A DNA stretch of 64,000 nucleotides, from NCBI GenBank assembly GCA_037074705.1, contig JAYJMR010000055.1, positions 62,001 to 126,000 on the forward strand, given 5' to 3'. Shown one piece after another: positions 13,441-27,700 of the stretch. A program made the translations under genes and the position numbers. The stretch is from Zhengitettix transpicula. Taxonomy: Eukaryota; Arthropoda; Insecta; Orthoptera; Tetrigidae. The notes beneath the pieces are model-generated. The model was not told the DNA's origin and searched no databases. It worked only from the letters and a program-made list of their open reading frames with translations. Every line of letters starts with the position of its first letter. Position 1 is the stretch's first letter.

Positions 13441-16400
13441 AATAGATTAAGATTTTAGAAGTGCAGGTTTGAGTAATTTTTATAAAGAACGAGTCATATA
13501 TTATGAAATAAGACTTTGTTATTTGAAGATTCTTGGTTGGTGAAATTCCAAACTTGTCGTCGAAACGACGAAATATTACGATATATTAATTAGTATTAAT
13601 AGATTAAGATTTTAGAAGTGCAGGTTTGAGTAATTTTTATAAAGAACGAGTCATTTATTATGAAATAAGACTTAGTTATTTGAAGATTCTTGGTTGGTGA
13701 AATTCTAAACTTGTCGTCGAAACGTCGAAATATTACGATATATTAATTAGTATTAATAGATTAAGATTTTAGAAGTGCAGGTTTGACTAATTTTTATAAA
13801 GGACGAGTCATTTATTATGAAATAAGACTTTGTTATTTGAAGATTCTTGGTTGGTGAAATTCCAAACTTGTCGTCGAAATATTGGGATATATTAATTAAT
13901 ATTAATAGATTAAGATTTTAGAAGTGCTGGTTTGAGTAATTTTTATAAAGAACGAGTCATTTATTATGAAATAAGACTTTGTTATTTGAAGATTCTTGGT
14001 TGGTGAAATTCCAAACTTGTCGTCGAAACGTCGAAATATTGGGATATATTAATTAGTATTAATAGATTAAGATTTTAGAAGTGCAGGTTTGACTAATTTT
14101 TATAAAGAACGAGTCATTTATTATGAAATAAGACTTTGTTATTTGAAGATTCTTGGTTGGTGAAATTCCAAACTTGTCGTCGAAACGTCGAAATATTACG
14201 ATATATTAATTAGTATTAATAGATTAAGATTTAAGAAGTGCAGGTTTGAGTAATTTTTATAAAGAACGAGTCATTTATTATGAAATAAGACTTTGTTATT
14301 TGAAGATTCTTGGTTGGTGAAATTCCAAACTTGTCGTCGAAACGTCGAAATATTACGATATATTAATTAGTATTAATAGATTAAGATTTTAGAAGTGCAG
14401 GTTTGAGTAATTTTTATAAAGAACGAGTCATTTATTATGAAATAAGACTTTGTTATTTGAAGATTCTTGGTTGGTGAAATTCCAAACTTGTCGTCGAAAC
14501 GTCGAAATATTGGGATATATTAATTAATATTAATAGATTAAGATTTTAGAAGTGCTGGTTTGAGTAATTTTTATAAAGAACGAGTCATATATTATGAAAT
14601 AAGACTTTGTTATTTGAAGATTCTTGGTTGGTGAAATTCCAAACTTGTCGTCGAAACGTGGAAATATTGGGATATATTAATTAATATTAATAGATTAAGA
14701 TTTTAGAAGTGCAGGTTTGACTAATTTTTATAAAGAACGAGTCATTTATTATGAAATAAGACTTTGTTATTTGAAGATTCTTGGTTGGTGAAATTCCAAA
14801 CTTGTCGTCGAAACGTCGAAATATTACGATATATTAATTAGTATTAATAGATTAAGATTTTAGAAGTGCAGGTTTGACTAATTTTTATAAAGAACGAGTC
14901 ATTTATTATGAAATAAGACTTTGTTATTTGAAGATTCTTGGTTGGTGAAATTCCAAACTTGTCGTCGAAACGTCGAAATATTGGGATATATTAATTAATA
15001 TTAATAGATTAAGATTTTAGAAGTGCTGGTTTGAGTAATTTTTATAAAGAACGAGTCATATATTATGAAATAAGACTTTGTTATTTGAAGATTCTTGGTT
15101 GGTGAAATTCCAAACTTGTCGTCGAAACGTCGAAATATTACGATATATTAATTAGTATTAATAGATTAAGATTTTAGAAGTGCAGGTTTGAGTAATTTTT
15201 ATAAAGAACGAGTCATTTATTATGAAATAAGACTTTGTTATTTGAAGATTCTTGGTTGGTGAAATTCCAAACTTGTCGTCGAAACGTCGAAATATTACGA
15301 TATATTAATTAGTATTAATAGATTAAGATTTTAGAAGTGCAGGTTTGAGTAATTTTTATAAAGAACGAGTCATATATTATGAAATAAGACTTTGTTATTT
15401 GAAGATTCTTGGTTGGTGAAATTCCAAACTTGTCGTCGAAACGTCGAAATATTGGGATATATTAATTAATATTAATAGATTAAGATTTCAGAAGTGCTGG
15501 TTTGAGTAATTTTTATAAAGAACGAGTCATATATTATGAAAAAAGACTTTGTTATTTGAAGATTCTTGGTTGGTGAAATTCCAAACTTGTCGTCGAAACG
15601 TCGAAATATTGGGATATATTAATTAATATTAATAGATTAAGATTTTAGAAGTGCTGGTTTGAGTAATTTTTATAAAGAACGAGTCATATATTATGAAATA
15701 AGACTTTGTTATTTGAAGATTCTTGGTTGGTGAAATTCCAAACTTGTCGTCGAAACGTGGAAATATTGGGATATATTAATTAATATTAATAGATTAAGAT
15801 TTTAGAAGTTCTGGTTTGAGTAATTTTTATAAAGAACGAGTCATATATTATGAAATAAGACTTTGTTATTTGAAGATTCTTGGTTGGTGAAATTCCAAAC
15901 TTGTCGTCGAAACGTGGAAATATTGGGATATATTAATTAATATTAATAGATTAAGATTTTAGAAGTGCAGGTTTGACTAATTTTTATAAAGAACGAGTCA
16001 TTTATTATGAAATAAGACTTTGTTATTTGAAGATTCTTGGTTGGTGAAATTCCAAACTTGTCGTCGAAACGTCGAAATATTACGATATATTAATTAGTAT
16101 TAATAGATTAAGATTTTAGAAGTGCAGGTTTGACTAATTTTTATAAAGAACGAGTCATTTATTCTGAAATAAGACTTTGTTATTTGAAGATTCTTGGTTG
16201 CTGAAATTCCAAACTTGTCGTCGAAACGTCGAAATATTGGGATATATTAATTAATATTAATAGATTAAGATTTTAGAAGTGCTGGTTTGAGTAATTTTTA
16301 TAAAGAACGAGTCATATATTATGAAATAAGACTTTGTTATTTGAAGATTCTTGGTTGGTGAAATTCCAAACTTGTCGTCGAAACATTACGATATATTAAT

Positions 16401-17939
16401 TAGTATTAATAGATTAAGATTTTAGAAGTGCAGGTTTGAGTAATTTTTATAAAGAACGAGTCATTTATTATGAAATAAGACTTTGTTATTTGAAGATTCT
16501 TGTTTGGTGAAATTCCAAACTTGTCGTCGAAACGTCGAAATATTGGGATATATTAATTAATATTAATAGATTAAGATTTTAGAAGTGCTGGTTTGAGTAA
16601 TTTTTATAAAGAACGAGTCATATATTATGAAATAAGACTTTGTTATTTCAAGATTCTTGGTTGGTGAAATTCCAAACTTGTCGTCGAAACGTCGAAATAT
16701 TACGATATATTAATTAGTATTAATAGATTAAGATTTTAGAAGTGCAGGTTTGACTAATTTTTATAAAGAACGAGTCATTTATTATGAAATAAGACTTTGT
16801 TATTTGAAGATTCTTGGTTGGTGAAATTCCAAACTTGTCGTCGAAACGTCGAAATATTGGGATATATTAATTAATATTAATAGATTAAGATTTTAGAAGT
16901 GCAGGTTTGACTAATTTTTATAAAGAACGAGTCATTTATTATGAAATAAGACTTTGTTATTTGAAGATTCTTGGTTGGTGAAATTCCAAACTTGTCGTCG
17001 AAACGTCGAATTATTGGGATATATTAATTAGTATTAATAGATTAAGATTTTAGAAGTGCAGGTTTGACTAATTTTTATAAATAACGAGTCATTTATTATG
17101 AAATAAGACTTTGTTATTTGAAGATTCTTGGTTGGTGAAATTCCAAACTTGTCGTCGAAACGTCGAAATATTGGGATATATTAATTAATATTAATAGATT
17201 AAGATTTTAGAAGTGCTGGTTTGAGTAATTTTTATAAAGAACGAGTCATTTATTATGAAATAAGACTTTGTTATTTGAAGATTCTTGGTTGGTGAAATTC
17301 CAAACTTGTCGTCGAGACGTCGAAATATTGGGATATATTAATTAGTATTAATAGATTAAGATTTTAGAAGTGCAGGTTTGACTAATTTTTATAAAGAACG
17401 AGTCATTTGTTATGAAATAAGACTTTGTTATTTGCAGATTCTTGGTTGGTGAAATTCCAAACTTGTCGTCGAAACGTCGAAATATTGGGATATATTAATT
17501 AATATTAATAGATTAAGATTTTAGAAGTGCTGGTTTGAGTAATTTTTATAAAGAACGAGTCATATATTATGAAATAAGACTTTGTTATTTGAAGATTCTT
17601 GGTTGGTGAAATTCCAAACTTGTCGTCGAAACGTCGAAATATTGGGATATATTAATTAATATTAATAGATTAAGACTTTAGAAGTGCTGGTTTGAGTAAT
17701 TTTTATAAAGAAAGAGTCATATATTATGAAATAAGACTTTGTTATTTGAAGATTCTTGGTTGGTGAAATTCCAAACTTGTCGTCGAAACGTCGAAATATT
17801 ACGATATATTAATTAGTATTAATAGATTAAGATTTTAGAAGTGCAGGTTTGAGTAATTTTTATAAAGAACGAGTCATTTATTATGAAATAAGACTTTGTT
17901 ATTTGAAGATTCTTGGTTGGTGAAATTCCAAACTTGTCG

Positions 17940-18765
17940 TCGAAACGTCGAAATATTGGGATATATTAATTAATATTAATAGATTAAGATTTTAGAAGTG
18001 CTGGTTTGAGTAATTTTTATAAAGAACGAGTCATATATTATGAAATAAGACTTTGTTATTTGAAGATTCTTGGTTGGTGAAATTCCAAACTTGTCGTCGA
18101 AACGTCGAAATATTACGATATATTAATTAGTATTAATAGATTAAGATTTTAGAAGTGCAGGTTTGAGTAATTTTTATAAACAACGAGTCATTTATTATGA
18201 AATAAGACTTTGTTATTTGAAGATTCTTGGTTGGTGAAATTCCAAACTTGTCGTCGAAACGTCGAAATATTGGGATATATTAATTAGTATTAATAGATTA
18301 AGATTTCAGAAGTGCTGGTTTGAGTAATTTTTATAAAGAACGAGTCATATATTATGAAAAAAGACTTTGTTATTTGAAGATTCTTGGTTGGTGAAATTCC
18401 AAACTTGTCGTCGAAACCTCGAAATATTGGGATATATTAATTAGTTTTAATAGATTAAGATTTTAGAACTGCAGGTTTGACTAATTTATATAAAGAACGA
18501 GTCATTTATTATGAAATAAGACTTTGTTATTTGAAGATTCTTGGTTGGTGAAATTCCAAACTTGTCGTCGAAACGTCGAAATATTGGGATATATTAATTA
18601 ATATTAATAGATTAAGATTTCAGAAGTGCTGGTTTGAGTAATTTTTATAAAGAACGAGTCATATATTATAAAAAAAGACTTTGTTATTTGAAGATTCTTG
18701 GTTGGTTAAATTCCAAACTTGTCGTCGAAACGTCGAAATATTGGGATATATTAATTAGTATTAAT
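17940..18765 (+). repeat. Duplicated segment in block B, second copy
   Basis: Partner of 12620-13440 at a constant offset of 5321 bp. Similarity stops where this copy carries GACTAA with AAACAACG and the first carries GAGTAA with AAAGAACG. Confidence 0.75.
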
Positions 18766-21700
18766 AGATTAAGATTTTAGAAGTGCAGGTTTGACTAATT
18801 TTTATAAACAACGAGTCATTTATTATGAAATAAGACTTTGTTATTTGAAGATTCTTGGTTGGTGAAATTCCAAACTTGTCGTCGAAACGTCGAAATATTA
18901 CGATATATTAATTAGTATTAATAGATTAAGATTTTAGAAGTGCAGGTTTGACTAATTTTTATAAAGAACGAGTCATTTTTTATGAAATAAGACTTTGTTA
19001 TTTGAAGATTCTTGGTTATTGAAATTCCAAACTTGTCGTCGAAACGTCGAAATATTGGGATATATTAATTAATATTAATAGATTAAGATTTTAGAAGTGC
19101 TGGTTTGAGTAATTTTTATAAAGAACGAGTCATTTATTATGAAATAAGACTTTGTTATTTGAAGATTCTTGGTTGGTGAAATTCCAAACTTGTCGTCGAA
19201 ACGTCGAAATATTGGGATATATTAATTAGTATTAATAGATTAAGATTTTAGAAGTGCAGGTTTGACTAATTTTTATAAAGAACGAGTCATTTATTATGAA
19301 ATAAGACTTTGTTATTTGAAGATTCTTGGTATGTGAAATTCCAAACTTGTCGTCGAAACGTGGAAATATTGGGATATATTAATTAATATTAATAGATTAA
19401 GATTTTAGAAGTGCTGGTTTGAGTAATTTTTATAAAGAACGAGTCATATATTATGAAATAAGACTTTGTTATTTGAAGATTCTTGGTTGGTGAAATTCCA
19501 AACTTGTCGTCGAAACGTGGAAATATTGGGATATATTAATTAATATTAATAGATTAAGATTTTGGAAGTGCAGGTTTGACTAATTTTTATAAAGAACGAG
19601 TCATTTATTATGAAAAAAGACTTTGTTATTTGAAGATTCTTGGTTGGTGAAATTCCAAACTTGTCGTCGAAACGTCGAAATATTACGATATATTAATTAG
19701 TATTAATAGATTAAGATTTTAGAAGTGCAGGTTTGACTAATTTTTATAAAGAACGAGTCATTTATTATGAAATAAGACTTTGTTATTTGAAGATTCTTGG
19801 TTGGTGAAATTCCAAACTTGTCGTCGAAACGTCGAAATATTATGATATATTAATTAGTATTAATAGATTAAGATTTTAGAAGTGCTGGTTTGAGTAATTT
19901 TTATAAAGAACGAGTCATATATTATGAAATAAGACTTTGTTATTTGAAGATTCTTGGTTGGTGAAATTCCAAACTTGTCGTCGTAACGTCGAAATATTAC
20001 GATATATTAATTAGTATTAATAGATTAAGATTTTAGAAGTGCAGGTTTGACTAATTTTTATAAAGAACGAGTCATTTATTATGAAATAAGACTTTGTTAT
20101 TTGAAGATTCTTGGTTGGTGAAATTCCAAACTTGTCGTCCAAACGTCGAAATATTGGGATATATTAATTAATATTAATAGATTAAGATTTTAGAAGTGCT
20201 GGTTTGAGTAATTTTTATAAAGAACGAGTCATTTATTATGAAATAAGACTTTGTTATTTGAAGATTCTTGGTTGGTGAAATACCAAACTTGTCGTCGAAA
20301 CGTCGAAATATTGGGATATATTAATTAATATTAATAGATTAAGATTTCAGAAGTGCTGGTTTGAGTAATTTTTATAAAGAACGAGTCATATATTATGAAA
20401 AAAGACTTTGTTATTTGAAGATTCTTGGTTGGTGAAATTCCAAACTTGTCGTCGAAACGTCGAAATATTGGGATATATTAATTAGTATTAATAGATTAAG
20501 ATTTTAGAAGTGCAGGTTTGACTAATTTTTATAAAGAACGAGTCATTTATTATGAAATAAGACTTTGTTATTTGAAGATTCTTGGTTGGTGAAATTCCAA
20601 ACTTGTCTTCGAAACGTCGAAATATTGAGATATATTAATTAATATTAATAGATTAAGATTTTAGAAGTGCTGGTTTGAGTAATTTTTATAAAGAACGAGT
20701 CATATATTATGAAATAAGACTTTGTTATTTGAAGATTCTTGGTTGGTGAAATTCCAAACTTGTCGTCGAAACGTCGAAATATTACGATATATTAATTAGT
20801 ATTAATAGATTAAGATTTTAGAAGTGCAGGTTTGAGTAATTTTTATAAAGAACAAGTCATTTATTATGAAATAAGACTGTGTTATTTAAAGATTCTTGGT
20901 TGGTGAAATTCCAAACTTGTCGTCGAAACGTCGAAATATTGGGATATATTAATTAGTATTAATAGATTAAGATTTCAGAAGTGCTGGTTTGAGTAATTTT
21001 TATAAAGAACGAGTCATATATTATGAAAAAAGACTTTGTTATTTGAAGATTCTTGGTTGGTGAAATTCCAAACTTGTCGTCGAAACGTCGAAATATTGGG
21101 ATATATTAATTAGTATTAATAGATTAAGATTTTAGAAGTGCAGGTTTGACTAATTTTTATAAAGAACGAGTCATTTATTATGAAATAAGACTTTGTTATT
21201 TGAAGATTCTTGGTTGGTGAAATTCCAAACTTGTCGTCGAAACGTCGAAATATTGGGATATATTAATTAATATTAATAGATTAAGATTTTAGAAGTGCTG
21301 GTTTGAGTAATTTTTATAAAGAACGAGTCATATATTACGAAATAAGACTTTGTTATTTGAAGATTCTTGGTTGGTGAAATTCCAAACTTGTCGTCGAAAC
21401 GTCGAAATATTACGACATATTAATTAGTATTAATAGATTAAGATTTTAGAAGTGCAGGTTTGACTAATTTTTATAAAGAACGAGTCATTTATTATGAAAT
21501 AAGACTTTGTTATTTGAAGATTCTTGGTTGGTGAAATTCCAAACTTGTCGTCGAAACGTCGAAATATTGGGATATATTAATTAATATTAATAGATTAAGA
21601 TTTTAGAAGTGCTGGTTTGAGTAATTTTTATAAAGAACGAGTCATTTATTATGAAATAAGACTTTGTTATTTGAAGATTCTTGGTTGGTGAAATTCCAAA

Positions 21701-24700
21701 CTTGTCGTCGAAACGTCGAAATATTACGATATAATAATTAGTATTAATAGATTAAGATTTTAGAAGTGCAGGTTTGACTAATTTTTATAAAGAACGAGTC
21801 ATTTATTATGAAATAAGACTTTGTTATTTGAAGATTCTTGGTTGGTGAAATTCCAAACTTGTCGTCGAAACGTCGAAATATTGGGATATATTAATTAATA
21901 TTAATAGATTAAGATTTTAGAAGTGCTGGTTTGAGTAATTTTTATAAAGAACGAGTCATTTATTATGAAATAAGACTTTGTTATTTGAAGATTCTTGGTT
22001 AGTGAAATTCCAAACTTGTCGTCGAAACGTCGAAATATTGGGATATATTAATTAGTATTAATAGATTAAGATTTTAGAAGTGCAGGTTTGACTAATTTTT
22101 ATAAAGAACGAGTCATTTATTATGAAATAAGACTTTGTTATTTTTAGATTCTTGGTTGGTGAAATTCCAAACTTGTCGTCGAAACGTCGAAATATTGGGA
22201 TATATTAATTAATATTAATAGATTAAGATTTTAGAAGTGCTGGTTTGAGTAATTTTTATAAAGAACGAGTCATTTATTATGAAATAAGACTTTGTTATTT
22301 GAAGATTCTTGGTTGGTGAAGTTCCAAACTTGTCGTCGAAACGTCGAAATATTACGATATATTAATAAGTATTAATAGATTAAGATTTTAGAAGTGCAGG
22401 TTTGACTAATTTTTATAAAGAACGAGTCATTTATTATGAAATAAGACTTTGTTATTTGAAGATTCTTGGTTGGTGAAATTCCAAACTTGTCGTCGAAACG
22501 TCGAAATATTGGGATAAATTAATTAATATTAATAGATTAAGATTTTAGAAGTGCTGGTTTGAGTAATTTTTATAAAGAACGAGTCATTTATTATGAAATA
22601 AGACTTTGTTATTTGAAGATTCTTGGTTGGTGAAATTCCAAACTTGTCGTCGAAACGTCGAAATATTGGGATATATTAATTAGTATTAATAGATTAAGAT
22701 TTTAGAAGTGCAGGTTTGACTAATTTTTTTAAAGAACGAGTCATTTATTATGAAATAAGACTTTGTTATTTGAAGATTCTTGGTTGGTGAAATTCCAAAC
22801 TTGTCGTTGAAACGTCGAATTATTAGGAGATAATTATTAGTATTAATAGATTAAGATTTTAGAAGTGCAGGTTTGACTAATTTTTATAAAGAACGAGTCA
22901 TTTATTATGAAATAAGACTTTGTTATTTGAAGATTCTTGGTTGGTGAAATTCCAAACTTGTCGTCGAAACGTCGAAATATTGGGATATATTAATTAATAT
23001 TAAAAGATTAAGATTTTAGAAGTGCTGGTTTGAGTAATTTTTGTAAAGAACGAGTCATTTATTATGAAATAAGACTTTGTTATTTGAAGATTCTTGGTTG
23101 GTGAAATTCCAAACTTGTCGTCGAAACGTCGAAATATTACGATATATTAATTAGTATTAATAGATTAAGATTTTAGAAGTGCTGGTTTGAGTAATTTTTA
23201 TAAAGAACGAGTCATATATTATGAAATAAGACTTTGTTATTTGAAGATTCTTGGTTGGTGAAATTCCAAACTTGTCGTCGAAACGTCTAAATATTGGGAT
23301 ATATTAATTAGTATTAATAGATTAAGATTTTAGAAGTGCAGGTTTGACTAATTTTTATAAAGAACGAGTCATTTATTATGAAATAATACTTTGTTATTTG
23401 AAGATTCTTGGTTGGTGAAATTCCAAACTTGTCGTCGAAACGTCGAAATATTGGGATATATTAATTAGTATTAATAGATTAAGATTTTGGAAGTGCAGGT
23501 TTGACTAATTTTTATAAAGAACGAGTCATTTATTATGAAATAAGACTTTGTTATTTGAAGATTCTTGGTTGGTGAAATTCCAAACTTGTCGTCGAAACGT
23601 CGAAATATTGGGATATATTAATTAATATTAATAGATTAAGATTTTAGAAGTGCTGGTTTGAGTAATTTTTATAAAGAACGAGTCATATATTATGAAATAA
23701 GACTTTGTTATTTGAAGATTCTTGGTTGGTGAAATTCCAAACTTGTCGTCGAAACGTCGAAATATTATCATTTATTAATTAATATTAATAGTTTAAGATT
23801 TTAGAAGTGCAGGTTTGAGTAATTTTTAAAAAGAACGAGTCATTTATTATGAAATAAGACTTTGTTATTTGAAGATTCTTGGTTGGTGAAATTCCAAACT
23901 TGTCGTCGAAACGTAGAAATATTACGATATATTAATTAGTATTAATAGATTAAGATATTAGAAGTGCTGGTTTGAGTAATTTTTATAAAGAACGAGTCAT
24001 TTATTATGAAATAAGACTTTGTTATTTGAAGATTCTTGGTTAGTGAAATTCCAAACTTGTCGTCGAAACGTCGAAATATTGCGATATATTAATTAATATT
24101 AATAGATTAAGATTTTAGAAGTGCAGGTTTAAGTAATTTTTATAAAGAACGTGTCATTTATTATGAAATAAGACTTTGTTATTTTTAGTTTCTTGGTTGG
24201 TGAAATTCCAAACTTGTCGTCGAAACGTAGAAATATTGCGATATATTAATTAATATTAATAGATTAAGATTTTAGAAGTGCAGGTTTGACTAATTTTTAT
24301 AAAGAACGAGTCATTTATTATGAAATAAGACTTTGTTATTTGAAGATTATTGGTTGGTGAAATTCCAAACTTGTCGTCGAAACGTCGAAATATTGGGATA
24401 TATTAATTAATATTAATAGATTAAGATTTTAGAAGTGCTGGTTTGAGTAATTTTTATAAAGAACGAGTCATTTATTATGAAATAAGACTTTGTTATTTGA
24501 AGATTCTTGGTTGGTGAAATTCCAAACTTGTCGTCGAAACGTCGAAATATTACGATATATTAATTAATATTAATAGATTAAGATTTTAGAAGTGCAGGTT
24601 TGACTATTTTTTATAAAGAACGAGTCATTTATTATGAAATAAGACTTTGTTATTTGAAGATTCTTGGTTGGTGAAATTCCAAACTTGTCGTCGAAACGTC

Positions 24701-27700
24701 GAAATATTATCATTTATTAATTAATATTAATAGTTTAAGATTTAGAAGTGCAGGTTTGACTAATTTTTAAAAAGAACGAGTCATTTATTATGAAATAAGA
24801 CTTTGTTATTTGAAGATTCTTGGTTGGTGAAATTCCAAACTTGTCGTCGAAACGTCGAAATATTATCATTTATTAATTAATATTAATAGTTTAAGATTTT
24901 AGAAGTGCAAGTTTGAGTAATTTTTAAAAAGAACGAGTCATTTATTATGAAATAAGACTTTGTTATTTGAAGATTCTTGGTTGGTGAAATTCCAAACTTG
25001 TCGTCGAAACGTCAAAATATTACGATATATTAATTAATATTAATAGATTAAGATTTTAGAAGTGCTGGTTTGAGTAATTTTTATAAAGAACGAGTCATTT
25101 ATTATGGAATAAGACTTTGTTATTTGAAAATTCTTGGTTGGTGTAATTCCAAACTTGTTGTCGAAACGTCGAAATATTACGATATATTAATTAGTATTAA
25201 TAGATTAAGATTTTAGGAGTGCTGGTTTGAGTAATTTTTATAAAGAACGAGTCATTAATTATGAAATAAGACTTTGTTATTTATAGATTCTTGGTTGGTG
25301 AAATTCCAAACTTGTCGTCGAAACGTCGAAATATTTTCATATATTAATTAATATTAATAGATTAAGATTTTAGAAGTGCAGGTTTGAGTAATTTTTATAA
25401 AGAACGTGTCATTTATTATGAAATAAGACTTTGTAATTTTTAGTTTCTTGGTTGGTGAAATTCCAAACTTGTCGTCGAAACGTCGAAATATTTTCATATA
25501 TTAATTAATATTAATAGATTAAGATTTTAGAAGTGCAGGTTTGAGTAATTTTCATAAAGAACGTGTCATTTATTATGAAATAAGACTTTGTTATTTTTAG
25601 TTTCTTGGTTGGTGAAATTCCAAACTTGTCGTCGAAACGTCGAAATATTGCGATATATTAATTATATTAATAGATTAAGATTTTAGAAGTGCAGGTTTGA
25701 GTAATTTTTATAAAGAACGTGTCATTTATTATGAAATAAGACTTTGTTATTTTTAGTTTCTTGGTTGGTGAAATTCCAAACTTGTCGTCGAAACGTCGAA
25801 ATATTGCGATATATTAATTAATATTAATAGATTAAGATTTTAGAAGTGCAGGTTTGAGTAATTTTTATAAAGAACGTGTCATTTATTATGAAATAAGACT
25901 TTGTTATTTTTAGTTTCTTTGTTGGTGAAATTCCAAACTTGTCGTCGAAACGTCGAAATATTTTCATATATTAATTAATATTAATAGATTAAGATTTTAG
26001 AAGTGCAGGTTTAAGTAATTTTCATAAAGAACGTGTCATTTATTATGAAATAAGACTTTGATATTTATAGATTCTTGGTTGGTGAAATTCCAAACTTGTC
26101 GTCGAAACGTCGAAATATTACGATATATTAATTAGTATTAATAGATTAAGATTTTAGAAGTGCAGGTTTGAGTAATTTTTATAAAGAACGTGTCTTTTAT
26201 TATGAAATAAGACTTTGTTATTTTTAGTTTCTTGGTTGGTGAAATTCCAAACTTGTAGTCGAAACGTCGAAATATTATCATATATTAATTAATATTAATA
26301 GATTAAGATTTTAGAAGGGCAGGTTTGAGTAATTTTTATAAAGAACGTGTCATTTATTATGAAATAAGACTTTGTTATTTTTAGTTTCTTGGTTGGTGTA
26401 ATTCCAAACTTGTCGTCGAAACGTCGAAATATTATCATATATTAATTAATATTAATAGATTAAGATTTAAGAAGTGCAGGTTTGAGTAATTTTTATAAAG
26501 AACGTGTCATTTATTATGAAATAAGACTTTGTTATTTTTAGTTTCTTGGTTGGTGAAATTCCAAACTTGTCGTCGAAACGTCGAAATATTGCGATATATT
26601 AATTATATTAATAGATTAAGATTTTAGAAGTGCAGGTTTGAGTAATTTTTATAAAGAACGTGTCATTTATTATGAAATAAGACTTTGTTATTTTTAGTTT
26701 CTTGGTTGGTGAAAATCCAAACTTGTCGTCGAAACGTCGAAATATTGCGATATATTAATTAATATTAATAGATTAAGATTTTAGAAGTGCAGGTTTGAGT
26801 AATTTTTATAAAGAACGTGTCATTTATTATGAAATAAGACTTTGTTATTTTTAGTTTCTTGGTTGGTGAAATTCCAAACTTGTCGTCGAAACGTCGAAAT
26901 ATTATCATATATTAATTAATATTAATAGATTAAGATTTTAGAAGTGCAGGTTTGAGTAATTTTTATAAAGAACGTGTCATTTATTATGAAATAAGACTTT
27001 GTTATTTTTAGTTTCTTGGTTGGTGAAATTCCAAACTTGTCGTCGAAACGTCGAAATATTGCGATATATTAATTAATATTAATAGATTAAGATTTTAGAA
27101 GTGCAGGTTTGAGTAATTTTTATAAAGAACGTGTCATTTATTATGAAATAAGACTTTGTTATTTTTAGTTTCTTGGTTGGTGAAATTCCAAACTTGTCGT
27201 CGAAACGTCGAAATATTGCGATATATTAATTAATATTAATAGATTAAGATTTTAGAAGTGCAGGTTTGGGTAATTTTTATAAAGAACGTGTCATTTTTTA
27301 TGAAATAAGACTTTGTTATTTTTAGTTTCTTGGTTGGTGAAATTCCAAACTTGTCGTCGAAACGTCGAAATATTATCATATATTAATTAATATTAATAGA
27401 TTAAGATTTTAGAAGTGCAGGTTTGAGTAATTTTTATAAACAACGTGTCATTTATTATGAAATAAGACTTTGTTATTTTTAGTTTCTTGGTTGGTGAAAT
27501 TCCAAACTTGTCGTCGAAACGTCGAAATATTGCGATATAATAATTATATTAATAGATTAAGATTTTAGAAGTGCAGGTTTGAGTATGTTTTATAAAGAAC
27601 GTGTCATTTATTATGAAATAAGACTTTGTTATTTTTAGTTTCTTGGTTGGTGAAATTCCAAACTTGTCGTCGAAACGTCGAAATATTATCATATATTAAT

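Larger units (their letters stand above)
9331..23760 (+). repeat. Satellite block B (GACTAA / ATTAGTATTAAT subfamily mixture)
   Basis: This block keeps TTTGAAGATTC and ACGAGTC but adds linked variants that alternate irregularly. One monomer type carries ATTGGGATA, ATTAATATTAAT, GTGCTGG, GAGTAA and often CATATATT. The other carries ATTACGATA, ATTAGTATTAAT, GTGCAGG, usually GACTAA, and CATTTATT. The AGT variant breaks the monomer's 14-bp palindrome. Scattered monomers have TTTCAGAAGTG with a run of As before AGACTTTG. Left transition is gradual from about 9.2 kb; the right edge is set where ATTATCA monomers begin (about 23766). Confidence 0.8.
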
